Positions 28,070 to 36,477 are shown, counted from the first letter of the stretch. The stretch: DNA of 51,560 nucleotides from an uncultured Lachnospiraceae bacterium (GCA_910586715.1 CAJUJG010000009.1:3698-55257), one strand, 5' to 3'. The notes: generated from the letters alone by a model not told the origin. Numbers and translations are program-made.

Positions 28070-28093
28070 ATCATACCCCCAATTATGACGCCT

Positions 28094-28245
28094 GCGGATT
28101 GTTCCGTGCTGCGCGCTCCCGCAATCCTGCCCAATATTCGCATATCGTGGGATATACATCCCACTTTTATGCTCATATCGGGGCGGGTCTCAAGGTCTTT
28201 CACCCACTTATGAGCAAGCTCATGTGGTCTTAGACCTTTTGACCC
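28094..28245 (-). repeat. Array of three hairpins filling the pseI-pseH gap (REP-like or structured RNA)
   Basis: Three successive stem-loops. The largest has arms at 28185-28198 and 28232-28245 (12 of 14 paired), an inner 4-base stem (28204-28207 with 28224-28227) and a perfect 6-base stem (28210-28215 with 28218-28223). The second pairs 28147-28153 with 28158-28164 and 28140-28144 with 28168-28172. The third pairs 28096-28101 with 28122-28127. A 69-codon frame (28254-28045) starts by 4-base overlap with the pseI stop and runs through all of it; I do not call it a gene. Confidence 0.6.
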
Positions 28246-28250
28246 TGGCA

Positions 28251-29300
28251 TCATTTTATATCCTCAAACGACAACGGCGTACCGCGTTTCAAATCACGTT
28301 TTGCCGTCCTTCCGAGCACTTCTTTATAATGCTTCGGCGCTAACCCGTAAGCCGGACGAATGCTCCTGATATTTTCGGCGGTAAGCTGTTCGCCCGCCTG
28401 AATATCCTCCACCACAAACAGCGAACGCCGAAAGCACGCATTGGATTTCTCCTGCTCCGATACCCCATATGTTACCGTTCCCATCGCCTTCTCAACCTCG
28501 CGCACCTGAGCCACCATGGCACGGAATTCGTCCGGCTCCATCGAAAACGACGAATCGGGATTTTTAATTGCACGGCTGATGCAAAAATGCTTTTCAATGA
28601 TATTTGCCCCTATCGCAACCGCCGTCGCCGCGCTGAAGCTTCCCATCGAATGGTCCGAAAGCCCGGTCGGAATATCAAACCGCTTCTTCATATCACAGAT
28701 TGTCGTTAAATTCATTTCCTCGCTCTTTGCAGGGTACGCACTGGAGCACTTCATCAGCGCAAGCTGCCTGTTTCCTGTCGCATAAATGGCATCGACCGCC
28801 TCCTCAATCTCCTGCAGCGTTGCCATTCCGGTTGACATAATAATCGGTTTGTTTTTCGACGCAATATACTCCAACAGCGGAATATCCACCAGCTCAAACG
28901 ACGCAATCTTATAAAAGGAAAGCCCAAGCTCCTCCAAAAAATCCACTGACGTCCTGTCAAACGGCGTGGAGAGAAAATCAATCCCTACCCTTGCCGCCTC
29001 GTCGCGCAGCTTATCCTGCCACTCCCAAGGGGTGTACGCCTTCTGATACAGCGAATACAGGTTCTCTCCCTCCCAAGTGCCCTTTGCAATATGAAAGTAT
29101 TCATTATGACAGTCAATCGTCATCGTGTCCGGCGTGTAGGTTTGGATTTTCACACAGTCCGCCCCCGCCTCCTTCGCCGCCCCGATCATCTCCAGGGCGC
29201 GCTCAATGCTCCCCGCGTGGTTTGCCGACATCTCCGCGATAATATACGCCGGAGCGCCGTCCCCTACCGTTCTTCCATTGATGTTGATTGTCGTTCCCAT
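28251..29300 (-). CDS. pseI: Pseudaminic acid synthase (PseI)
   Basis: A 349-residue NeuB-family synthase that condenses 2,4-diacetamido-2,4,6-trideoxy-L-altrose with phosphoenolpyruvate. The TIM-barrel domain carries IIAEMSANHAGS (20-31), VKIQTYTPDTMTID (50-63), the YTPWEW segment typical of PseI over NeuB or LegI, GLSDHS and EKHF. A C-terminal SAF antifreeze-like domain (about 285-345) is present. The ATG at 29300 is the natural start; a TTG seven codons upstream is less likely. The gene is followed by a long hairpin array before pseH. Confidence 0.92.
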   Translation of the reverse strand: MGTTININGRTVGDGAPAYIIAEMSANHAGSIERALEMIGAAKEAGADCVKIQTYTPDTMTIDCHNEYFHIAKGTWEGENLYSLYQKAYTPWEWQDKLRDEAARVGIDFLSTPFDRTSVDFLEELGLSFYKIASFELVDIPLLEYIASKNKPIIMSTGMATLQEIEEAVDAIYATGNRQLALMKCSSAYPAKSEEMNLTTICDMKKRFDIPTGLSDHSMGSFSAATAVAIGANIIEKHFCISRAIKNPDSSFSMEPDEFRAMVAQVREVEKAMGTVTYGVSEQEKSNACFRRSLFVVEDIQAGEQLTAENIRSIRPAYGLAPKHYKEVLGRTAKRDLKRGTPLSFEDIK

Positions 29301-29350
29301 CCTTACACCACACCTTTCCAAAATCCAAAGCCTTCCCGCCTTTTCATCGC

Positions 29351-30058
29351 TTAACGCTGCCGTTCCCCGTTTTCTCCATACAAAATCCGGTACTTCATCT
29401 CCGCAATCTCCCAGTCTTCGGGCGTATCTATATCCTGCACCGTCATCTCATCCTGCACAAACGGCACGACGTTTTCCATCCATATCGCTTTCTGCTCTTG
29501 AAAGCTCGCCACATTCAGACAGTAAAACTGCCCGCAGTCATGGTAAAGCGGCTCCAAATCCTGCGAACGCATATTCATGCATTCTTTCCATTTCGGTACA
29601 ATTCTGCCGTTCTCAATCACCACACCGCGCTGCGGCGGAAACGAGAATTTTACAACAGGAATGACACAGTCCGCCTGCTCCTCATCCAACAGAAGCATCG
29701 CCGTCCGAATCGCCCTTGCCGTCACAAACGGCGCCGTCGGATACAGACAGCACGCCCTGTCAAAATGCATACCCATACCTCCGTACACATTCAGCACCTC
29801 GTCCAACACGTCCGCCGTCGTCGCAAAATCGTTCGCCGTCTTTTCACTGCGCAAAAAAGGAACCTTCGCCCCTGCCCGCTTTGCCGCGTTGGCAATTTCC
29901 TCATCGTCTGTGGAAACCATGACCTCATGAAACATGTCCGCCGCAAGCGCCGCCTCAATGCTGTATTCCAAAATCGGTCTGCCCAAAAACGGCTTGATAT
30001 TCTTACGCGGAATGCGTTTACTGCCGCCCCGCGCCGTTATGATTGCGATGCTTTTCAT
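29351..30058 (-). CDS. pseF: Pseudaminic acid cytidylyltransferase (PseF)
   Basis: A 235-residue CTP-dependent sugar-acid cytidylyltransferase that makes CMP-pseudaminic acid. The nucleotide-binding motif ARGGSKRIPRKN lies at residues 9-20, followed by KPFLGRPILEYSIEAAL and the metal-site region VSTDDEEIA. The sequence as a whole matches PseF rather than NeuA. The start at 30058 has GGAGGTG seven bases upstream. It lies between pseC and pseI. The 132-base gap on its upstream side is packed with inverted repeats. Confidence 0.9.
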   Translation of the reverse strand: MKSIAIITARGGSKRIPRKNIKPFLGRPILEYSIEAALAADMFHEVMVSTDDEEIANAAKRAGAKVPFLRSEKTANDFATTADVLDEVLNVYGGMGMHFDRACCLYPTAPFVTARAIRTAMLLLDEEQADCVIPVVKFSFPPQRGVVIENGRIVPKWKECMNMRSQDLEPLYHDCGQFYCLNVASFQEQKAIWMENVVPFVQDEMTVQDIDTPEDWEIAEMKYRILYGENGERQR

Positions 30059-30085
30059 CTCAAACACCTCCAATAAACCCCAAAA

Positions 30086-30196
30086 GCACAAGGACAGCCT
30101 GCGCCACCCTTGTACTCCTACTCGCCGCACGCCCCGTGCGCCGCTTTAGCGGCATATTTCGATGTGAAAAACTTTCATATATATGGTTTTTCACAT
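30086..30196 (-). repeat. Array of four hairpins between pseC and pseF
   Basis: Perfect 11-base arms at 30162-30172 and 30186-30196 enclose the pseC stop codon, with a CATATATATG palindrome in the loop. Next are GCCGCT/AGCGGC (30140-30145 with 30148-30153), GCACG/CGTGC (30127-30131 with 30135-30139), and an 8-base stem (30086-30093 with 30108-30115, one wobble). No T run follows the stems on the minus strand, so intrinsic termination is unlikely. Confidence 0.6.
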
Positions 30197-31396
30197 TTTG
30201 CACGGGCGTGCATAATATGCAACAATCTTTTTCACCGCCGCAATCACGTCCGCCACATCGCCGTCCGTAAGCGAATAGTAGAGCGGCAGGCTCAACATCT
30301 CATTGTAAAGCTTTTCCGCATTCGGACAAAGCCCTTTCTCATACCCAAGCTTTTCATAATACGGGTGCCAGTAAACCGGAATATAATGCACATTGCAGGC
30401 AATATTTTCCGCCCCAAGCGCCTCAAAAAAGCCTTTCCGGTCAATCGAAAGCCGCTCTGGCACAATGCGCAGGATATATAAGTGCCGCACCGTGTCCGAC
30501 TCCGCAATTTCCTCCTGCACAAACAATTCCGGCATACTGCGAAACGCCGCATTATACTGCTCCACAATCTCCCGGCGCCGCTTTGCAAAAAGCGCAAGCT
30601 TGTCAAGCTGGCTTAAAATCAGCGCACACTGCATATCCGTAATCCGGTAATTATAACCCAAATCAATCTGCTCATGATACCACGGTCCATGACTTTCCTT
30701 CTGATAAAAACGCGCATCCTTTGTAATTCCATGCGAACGGTATAATAACAGCTTTTCATACAAATCCTCACGGTTTGTCAGCACCGCGCCGCCCTCGCCG
30801 CCCGTCACGGTCTTAACCGGATGAAAGCTGAACGTCGTCATATCGGCAATGCTGCCGACAGGCGTTTTGTTATATTTCGTGCCAATCGAATGTGCGCCGT
30901 CCTCAATCAGAACAATGCCTTTTTCCTGACATAATTTTAACAAAGGCGCAAGCTCCACCGCCTGCCCTGTAAAGTCAACGGCAACCACCGCCTTTGTCTT
31001 GTTCGTAATCTTCTCAGCGACACATTCAGGGCTGATATTATAAGTTCTCGGATTAATATCCGCAAACACGGGCTTTGCGCCGCAGTATAGCGCACAGTTT
31101 GCCGACGCCGCAAACGTAATCGGCGTGGTAATCAGCTCGTCGCCCTCCCCCACGCCTGCCGCAAGCGCCGCAATGTGGAGAGCCGCCGTACCGTTACTGC
31201 ACACGACCGCATACTTCGCGCCCGTGAGCGCACAAAGCCGCTCTTCAAGCTCCGTAATCTTCGGTCCGCACGTGAGATAATCACTCACAAGCACTTCTGA
31301 CACGGCTTTCACATCCGCTTCATCTATATACTGGTGTCCGTAAAACAATTTCGTTTCCCTGACGGGAGTACCGCCCTCTATCGCCGGTTTTTCCAT
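30191..31396 (-). CDS. pseC: UDP-4-amino-4,6-dideoxy-N-acetyl-L-altrosamine transaminase (PseC)
   Basis: A 401-residue DegT/DnrJ/EryC1 aminotransferase. It acts on the 4-keto product of PseB using glutamate and PLP. The Schiff-base lysine is Lys195 in SFHPVKTVTGGEGG, preceded by LIEDGAHS, and the YGHQYIDEAD start region is typical of PseC. I place the start at 31396 (MEKPAIEGG); the frame extends upstream only through a hairpin without a good binding site. The stop codon lies inside a strong inverted repeat. It follows pseB, the usual order. Confidence 0.9.
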   Translation of the reverse strand: MEKPAIEGGTPVRETKLFYGHQYIDEADVKAVSEVLVSDYLTCGPKITELEERLCALTGAKYAVVCSNGTAALHIAALAAGVGEGDELITTPITFAASANCALYCGAKPVFADINPRTYNISPECVAEKITNKTKAVVAVDFTGQAVELAPLLKLCQEKGIVLIEDGAHSIGTKYNKTPVGSIADMTTFSFHPVKTVTGGEGGAVLTNREDLYEKLLLYRSHGITKDARFYQKESHGPWYHEQIDLGYNYRITDMQCALILSQLDKLALFAKRRREIVEQYNAAFRSMPELFVQEEIAESDTVRHLYILRIVPERLSIDRKGFFEALGAENIACNVHYIPVYWHPYYEKLGYEKGLCPNAEKLYNEMLSLPLYYSLTDGDVADVIAAVKKIVAYYARPCKM

Positions 31397-31428
31397 ATCC
31401 GTCCCTATCCTTTCCGCATTCATGCGCC

Positions 31429-31447
31429 AAAAGAACACCGTTCTTTT
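31429..31447 (-). repeat. Perfect 8-base inverted repeat between pseB and pseC
   Basis: AAAAGAAC (31429-31436) and GTTCTTTT (31440-31447) form an 8-base stem with a 3-base loop, between the pseB stop and the pseC binding site. No T run follows on the minus strand. It may modulate pseC translation or messenger stability. Confidence 0.55.
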
Positions 31448-31465
31448 GATATGAATTTTTTCACA

Positions 31466-32461
31466 TTATTCATGCAGGTCTGTCTTTAGCAGCTCCCGAA
31501 TCTGCTCCACCGTAAGCCACTGTGTATTGTTCCCCGACGAATAATAAAACCCGTCCGCAACCTTCCTGCCGCTCGGATTCGGACGCTTTGACTCCTGCCA
31601 AAACATCTGCGGATAAATGATAAAGTGTTTGTCATACTCATATGTCGTCATCGAATCCTCCGCCGTGACCATCACCTCATGCAGCTTTTCGCCAGGACGA
31701 ATCCCTGTCTCTATCGTCTTAATACCGGGAGCCATCGCCTCCGCAAGGTCCGTCACCTTAAACGACGGAATTTTGCTGATAAACGTCTCTCCGCCCTTTG
31801 CCTCCTCAAGCGCCTTAATCACAAGCTCAATTCCTTCCGTAAGGCTAATCCAAAAACGCGTCATCCGATAGTCCGTAATCGGCAGCTCTTTTGCCCCTTC
31901 GTCAATCAACTGCTGGAAAAACGGAATAACCGAGCCGCGGCTTCCCGCCACATTTCCGTAACGCACAATGGAAAAATTCAGGTCCTTATCGCCGCAGTAC
32001 GCATTTGCCGCGATAAAGAGCTTGTCCGACACAAGCTTTGTGCCGCCGTATAGATTCACGGGATTAACCGCCTTGTCCGTCGAAAGGGCAACCACCTTTT
32101 TAATGCCCATATTGAGCGCCGCATCAATCACATTCTGCGCACCGTTGACATTCGTCTTAATCGCCTCGTTCGGATTGTACTCACATGCAGGCACCTGCTT
32201 TAACGCCGCGGCATGAATCACATAATCAACGCCCTCGAATGCACGTTTCATACGCTCATAATCCCGCACGTCGCCGATAAAAAAGCGCAGCTTGTCCTTG
32301 TATTGTACAAACCGGTTCGCCATCATCCACTGCTTGAACTCGTCCCGCGAATAAATAATAATCTTCTTCGGATTGTAATGCTCCAGCACGTATTCCGTAA
32401 AGCAATGCCCGAATGACCCCGTACCGCCTGTAATTAATATTGTCTTGTTATCCAATAACAT
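31466..32461 (-). CDS. pseB: UDP-N-acetylglucosamine 4,6-dehydratase, inverting (PseB)
   Basis: A 331-residue SDR enzyme, first step of pseudaminic acid synthesis: UDP-GlcNAc to the 4-keto-6-deoxy L-arabino sugar with C5 inversion. NADP-binding TGGTGSFG spans residues 11-18, and the active site reads STDKAVNPVNLYGGTK (127-142), with Tyr138 and Lys142. The soluble short form and this signature separate it from the PglF-like enzyme at 13088. It starts at the ATG at 32461 with GGAGG, behind the best promoter in the locus, and leads the pse operon. Confidence 0.93.
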   Translation of the reverse strand: MLLDNKTILITGGTGSFGHCFTEYVLEHYNPKKIIIYSRDEFKQWMMANRFVQYKDKLRFFIGDVRDYERMKRAFEGVDYVIHAAALKQVPACEYNPNEAIKTNVNGAQNVIDAALNMGIKKVVALSTDKAVNPVNLYGGTKLVSDKLFIAANAYCGDKDLNFSIVRYGNVAGSRGSVIPFFQQLIDEGAKELPITDYRMTRFWISLTEGIELVIKALEEAKGGETFISKIPSFKVTDLAEAMAPGIKTIETGIRPGEKLHEVMVTAEDSMTTYEYDKHFIIYPQMFWQESKRPNPSGRKVADGFYYSSGNNTQWLTVEQIRELLKTDLHE

Positions 32462-32499
32462 ATATGTTCCTCCATTAATTTCACTGCATAATTATATTA

Positions 32500-32528
32500 A
32501 TTTTACCATATATTTCCAAATACGTCAA
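32500..32528 (-). promoter_or_regulatory. Sigma-A promoter driving the pse operon
   Basis: On the minus strand TTGACG (32528-32523) is followed after exactly 17 bases by TAAAAT (32505-32500), with TGG in front of the -10 (extended -10). Both hexamers match 5 of 6 consensus bases. It lies about 40 bases upstream of the pseB start in an AT-rich 86-base gap, so pseB to pseG can be made separately from the upstream genes. Confidence 0.78.
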
Positions 32529-32547
32529 AAACATAAAATGTCCTTAC

Positions 32548-33579
32548 CTATTCTTTCCTGTTCTTTCCCCGAATATTCCGGTAAAAATACAGCAGCTTAA
32601 AATAAACCAAAAACCGCAGCGGCGACCTCATATGCATCGCGGCAAGCTTCTTCTGCTCCGCATCAAATTCCCTCTGATAGTATACATTCTTCTGAAAATC
32701 AGGAAACTCGTGCCGCATACCGTCCGCAATCAGCCGCAAAAAACCAAGCCTTGGCTGTTTCATGCCAAGCATATACGTAAACAGCGTATTCATATAATAC
32801 AGCTTGGAAAACGCAAACTCAAATTCCTGCAGGTACGGCTTATAAAAACCGCAGCGGCGCGCTTCCTCGATCATCCGTTTTCCCATCAGAAGCCTCGCCT
32901 CGCACTTTTCCATACTGATCTTGTGCACGGTTGACATATCATGTTGATAATAATAGTATAACGGCTCCTCCACTTTCTCAAAATGTGTAAAATGCAGCAT
33001 CCATATCGGTGACGCGCAGTTGTCCTCATAAAACGTCCGCTCGGGAAAGCGCAGATGATGCGTGTCAATCACTTCTTTTAAGTACACCTTAATCACCATA
33101 CTGCCCGGATTCATCACTAACAGCCTGTACTTGTCAAAATCCAGCACGCCCGTCTGCTCCGCCGTGTTGTTTGGCATCAGCTTTCCGACTTTCATGCTCT
33201 GCGCGTTCGTCATGCAGTAATCACAGCCGACTACATCCGCCCCCGTCTGCTCCGCCTTGCCAATCAGCTTCTCATACATATCCGGCGCAATCCAGTCATC
33301 AGAGTCGACAAAGCCAATCCACGTCCCGCGCGCCGCCTCAATCCCCTTGTTGCGCGCGCCTCCCTGCTTTACATTCTCATAGGATTGTATCACCTTAAAT
33401 TTCCACGGATAGTTGGATTCATACTCCTGCAGGATTGCAAGCGAATTGTCTGTCGAAGCATCGTCCACCGCGATGATTTCATAATCCGCTATGGTCTGAT
33501 TGACAAGCGAATCAAGACAAAAACGAAGCTTATTGCCCCCCGCCATATTATAAACCGGCACCACAATGCTGAGTTTCAT
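32548..33579 (-). CDS. GT2-family glycosyltransferase
   Basis: A 343-residue GT2 enzyme with a GT-A fold. VVPVYNMAGG lies at the N-terminus, VDDASTDNS at about residues 38-46, GGARNKG near 73 and the metal site FVDSDDW near 90. The C-terminal half lacks membrane helices. The start at 33579 has AGGAGGAGG. It is the last gene before the pse promoter. It would add one sugar in the cytoplasm from a nucleotide-sugar donor; which one cannot be read. Confidence 0.85.
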   Translation of the reverse strand: MKLSIVVPVYNMAGGNKLRFCLDSLVNQTIADYEIIAVDDASTDNSLAILQEYESNYPWKFKVIQSYENVKQGGARNKGIEAARGTWIGFVDSDDWIAPDMYEKLIGKAEQTGADVVGCDYCMTNAQSMKVGKLMPNNTAEQTGVLDFDKYRLLVMNPGSMVIKVYLKEVIDTHHLRFPERTFYEDNCASPIWMLHFTHFEKVEEPLYYYYQHDMSTVHKISMEKCEARLLMGKRMIEEARRCGFYKPYLQEFEFAFSKLYYMNTLFTYMLGMKQPRLGFLRLIADGMRHEFPDFQKNVYYQREFDAEQKKLAAMHMRSPLRFLVYFKLLYFYRNIRGKNRKE

Positions 33580-33609
33580 GCCTTTTCCCTCCTCCTGCTG
33601 AATCGTATC

Positions 33610-35346
33610 CTACTCCTGTATAATCTTTCCGTTCTCCACCACAAACACCATATCGCACTTCTCAATCGTCTGTAGCCTGTGCGCAATAATAACAAGCGTT
33701 TTTTTACCATGCAGCCTGTTAATGGACTCCATAATCGCCGCCTCCGTCTCATTGTCCAGCGCCGACGTCGCTTCGTCCAAAATCAGGACCTCTGGATCAT
33801 GGTACAACGCCCGCGCAATCCCGATTCGCTGTCGCTGTCCGCCCGAAAGCCGGATACCGCGCTCGCCGATTCCGGTGTACACACCCTCCGGCAATGTCCT
33901 CACAAATTCGTCAAGCTGCGCCTCTTTTAACGCATGCCAAAGCTTCTTATCGTCAATCTCCTCCTCCGGCACGCCGAACGCAACATTTTTGCAAATATCC
34001 GCATCCAACAGAAAAATCATCTGCGGAATGTACCCCACATTGGCAAGCCACTCCCTGTAATGCTCCTGAATATCCACATCATCCGCAAGCACCTTTCCGC
34101 CCTGCAGCTTTAAAAGCCCAAGCAGAATATCAATAATCGTCGTCTTTCCCGCGCCGCTTGCGCCCTTAATGCCAATCGACTTGCCAATCGGAAAGCTGAC
34201 CGTGGCATTGTCAAAAATCAGCTTGTCCGAATTCGGATAATGGTACGTAATGCCCGAAAGCTTCACCTCTCTCATAACCGGAAGCTTCTCCTTAGCCGCC
34301 ACCGCGTACGAAATATCCGTGTGCGCAGCGTCCGTCTCCTCGATTAAATTGTCACTTACGTTAAAGAAAAACGGTTCGTTAAACGCCATACTCGTCATCT
34401 GGTTGTTAATCCGGCTTGCCGCCGGCAAAAGGCGCATCGCCGCAATCCCGAACGCCGCAAACAGCGACACCATGCCCGACACATCCGCACCGCTGACAAT
34501 CAGCACCATAATATAACCCAGCAGTCCCGCAATACAGACCGTCTCAATCAACAGCTTCGGCGTATTGTTAAACAGGCTGAACCGCTCCATCGCCTTGACA
34601 TAACCCTCGCCGACCTTACAGTATTCCCTGACAAAATACTGCTCGCGCCCCGCAACCTTTATCTCCTTAATGCCCTGAACCGTCTGCGAAATCCACGCGT
34701 ACATCGACGCGCCAAAATCCTGATTTTCCTTCCCCGTGCGGTTCATAATCGGCTTGATAATATTCTTAATCACCACAAGCGTCACGCCCAAAAGCACCGC
34801 AATGACCACCGTCATCACAGGGTCCTCAATCGCAAGCGCCGCCACCAGGAAAATAACGACAATCGCCTCCGACGCAATCTGCAGAACCGACATAATCAGC
34901 GCATACATATTGCTCACATCCGCCGTGATACTCCTTTGAATAACAGCCGTTTCCGCATTCAGGTAATACTCATATTCGCGCCGCACAAAATTTTTCATCA
35001 GACTTGACGCCGTGCGGAACTGATTACTGAACACGAAGCGATAGAGCGTGCGCTGCAAAAAGAACGCAAAAATATTTTTTGCCGCATACAGTCCGATTAA
35101 AAACAAAATCGCAAGCACCGAAAACTGTACCGTACTCTGCAAATGAAGCAGTTCACACAGCTTCTGATACGTCTCCCCCTGCTCCAGCGCCGCAGGATTG
35201 ATTATGAGCTGCACCACCGTCATCACCATCATCACCGCACCCGTCTCCAGTCCTGCCGAGATAATCATCATCACAAGCAGCCGCGCCATCTGCCCCTTTT
35301 GCTTTTTATCCATTAATATGTTGATTTTCTTTAATATTTTCAGCAT
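33610..35346 (-). CDS. pglK: ABC transporter half-protein, PglK-like lipid-linked oligosaccharide flippase
   Basis: A 578-residue fused ABC exporter with six membrane helices in the first 320 residues and a nucleotide-binding domain after it. Walker A is GASGAGKTT, the signature LSGGQRQRIG, and Walker B LILDEATSALD. The AAMRLLPAASRI segment before the ATPase resembles PglK, which flips undecaprenyl-diphosphate heptasaccharide in the Campylobacter N-glycan system. It would act as a homodimer. No Wzx-type flippase was found in the window, which makes this the likely exporter. A general MsbA-like drug or lipid exporter is the alternative. Confidence 0.8.
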   Translation of the reverse strand: MLKILKKINILMDKKQKGQMARLLVMMIISAGLETGAVMMVMTVVQLIINPAALEQGETYQKLCELLHLQSTVQFSVLAILFLIGLYAAKNIFAFFLQRTLYRFVFSNQFRTASSLMKNFVRREYEYYLNAETAVIQRSITADVSNMYALIMSVLQIASEAIVVIFLVAALAIEDPVMTVVIAVLLGVTLVVIKNIIKPIMNRTGKENQDFGASMYAWISQTVQGIKEIKVAGREQYFVREYCKVGEGYVKAMERFSLFNNTPKLLIETVCIAGLLGYIMVLIVSGADVSGMVSLFAAFGIAAMRLLPAASRINNQMTSMAFNEPFFFNVSDNLIEETDAAHTDISYAVAAKEKLPVMREVKLSGITYHYPNSDKLIFDNATVSFPIGKSIGIKGASGAGKTTIIDILLGLLKLQGGKVLADDVDIQEHYREWLANVGYIPQMIFLLDADICKNVAFGVPEEEIDDKKLWHALKEAQLDEFVRTLPEGVYTGIGERGIRLSGGQRQRIGIARALYHDPEVLILDEATSALDNETEAAIMESINRLHGKKTLVIIAHRLQTIEKCDMVFVVENGKIIQE

Positions 35347-35358
35347 CTGCCAGCTCCT

Positions 35359-36477
35359 TTAACCGTTTGCAAGCGTAAGACCTGCCTTTTTGTTGTAAGC
35401 ATGTTTCTCCGGTTCCTCGTAAGCATCCCAAAACGATGCGCCAAGATTAATCTTTTCCTCCACAAAATCCATGCTGTTCATCGCCGTCGTCACTATCGAA
35501 ACCGCCCGTTTGATTTTCAGTCCCTCAAAAAAGTTCAGCACCTCCACCGGAAACCGCCCCCTAAGAACCACTGCGTCCGGACAAAGCGCCCCATAATCTA
35601 TCATATCCCTCGGGTGCGGTTTTATCAATACCCGATACCCTTTGCAGTATTGCGCAATCACGTCAAGGCAGACCTTTTTGCGCGCCTCCTCGTCTACCGG
35701 ATGCGGCTCCGTCAGAAAACACGCAAATTCCTCCCCCGCATACGAAGGCTTCAACTGCGCCATAAGCGCATCGGCATCCTCAATAAAGGCTTGTATCATC
35801 AGTCTTTTCTGTTCTACAGTAAGCGCCGCTTCAAGCGGTTTTCTCGGCGCCTCCACAAAGCGCGGGCAGTCCGTCGGCACAACGCTGCGGTCGTTAATCT
35901 CCATGTCAAGGCAGTATTTGCCCCAACCGTTCATCACAAAAATAACGTTTCTGCGCGAAAGCCACGTTTTTAGTTTAAAATGCGAACTGTTTGCCACATA
36001 CGCATCGTCCAAATTTTTCAGACAGTCCAGCCCGTCCTCCACCGCATGATAATAAATATGCCGGTAATTCAGATAATACCCAATCGGGTCGCTGTCGCAA
36101 AACACATAAATATCTTCATACGCCCCAAAATCAATCTGCGCCATATACGGTATCTCGCATTTGGCAAGCTTTTTCGTAAAAATCATCCGATTTATCAGAT
36201 GTTTCAACACATTGCTGTAATTTGCACGGTACTTTGCAAGCTCTGGAAAAAAGTCCTCCCGCTTCTCGTCAAGCGCAAAAACCTCGTGAAAGATCCCCGT
36301 GCGGTTAAGCCGCTCTCCCAAATTTTCAAAATCCGTCGAAATGGAACTGAGCGCAATATCCGCCCTTTGGTAATCACAAGACGGTGTTTCCCGCTGCACC
36401 TTCATTTCCTTTAAAATCGAAACAAACACATGGTAAAAAGTATGGCAGACGTAAATTCTGCTCTTTGTTTTCTTCAT
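35359..36477 (-). CDS. Sialyltransferase-like GT-B protein, candidate pseudaminyltransferase
   Basis: A 372-residue protein with the signature motifs of bacterial sialyltransferases. The D/E-D/E-G motif is AVEDGL (Glu147-Asp148-Gly149), the HP motif is IKPHPRD (residues 285-291), and a serine/threonine-rich VSIVTTAMNS segment follows near 335, matching the CMP-binding S/T site. This suggests a CMP-nonulosonate donor. As the locus makes CMP-pseudaminic acid and no sialic acid genes are present, transfer of pseudaminic acid is the favoured role (inference). The ATG at 36477 has GGTGAT upstream; a GTG three codons earlier is possible. Confidence 0.65.
   Translation of the reverse strand: MKKTKSRIYVCHTFYHVFVSILKEMKVQRETPSCDYQRADIALSSISTDFENLGERLNRTGIFHEVFALDEKREDFFPELAKYRANYSNVLKHLINRMIFTKKLAKCEIPYMAQIDFGAYEDIYVFCDSDPIGYYLNYRHIYYHAVEDGLDCLKNLDDAYVANSSHFKLKTWLSRRNVIFVMNGWGKYCLDMEINDRSVVPTDCPRFVEAPRKPLEAALTVEQKRLMIQAFIEDADALMAQLKPSYAGEEFACFLTEPHPVDEEARKKVCLDVIAQYCKGYRVLIKPHPRDMIDYGALCPDAVVLRGRFPVEVLNFFEGLKIKRAVSIVTTAMNSMDFVEEKINLGASFWDAYEEPEKHAYNKKAGLTLANG

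Noticed and set aside
28045..28254. A 69-codon minus-strand frame coupled to the pseI stop
   Set aside because: Not called as a gene because it passes through the palindromic array and overlaps the pseH start; kept only as part of a finding.
28251..30058. Sialic or legionaminic acid synthesis instead of pseudaminic
   Set aside because: The YTPWEW synthase signature, the PseG-type hydrolase start and the PseB/PseC pair all point to pseudaminic acid; no NeuC-like epimerase is present.
29288..30076. A 262-codon open frame on the plus strand
   Set aside because: It lies wholly opposite pseF and the start region of pseI, is very rich in Arg and His as expected for antisense frames here, and has no recognisable domain or binding site.
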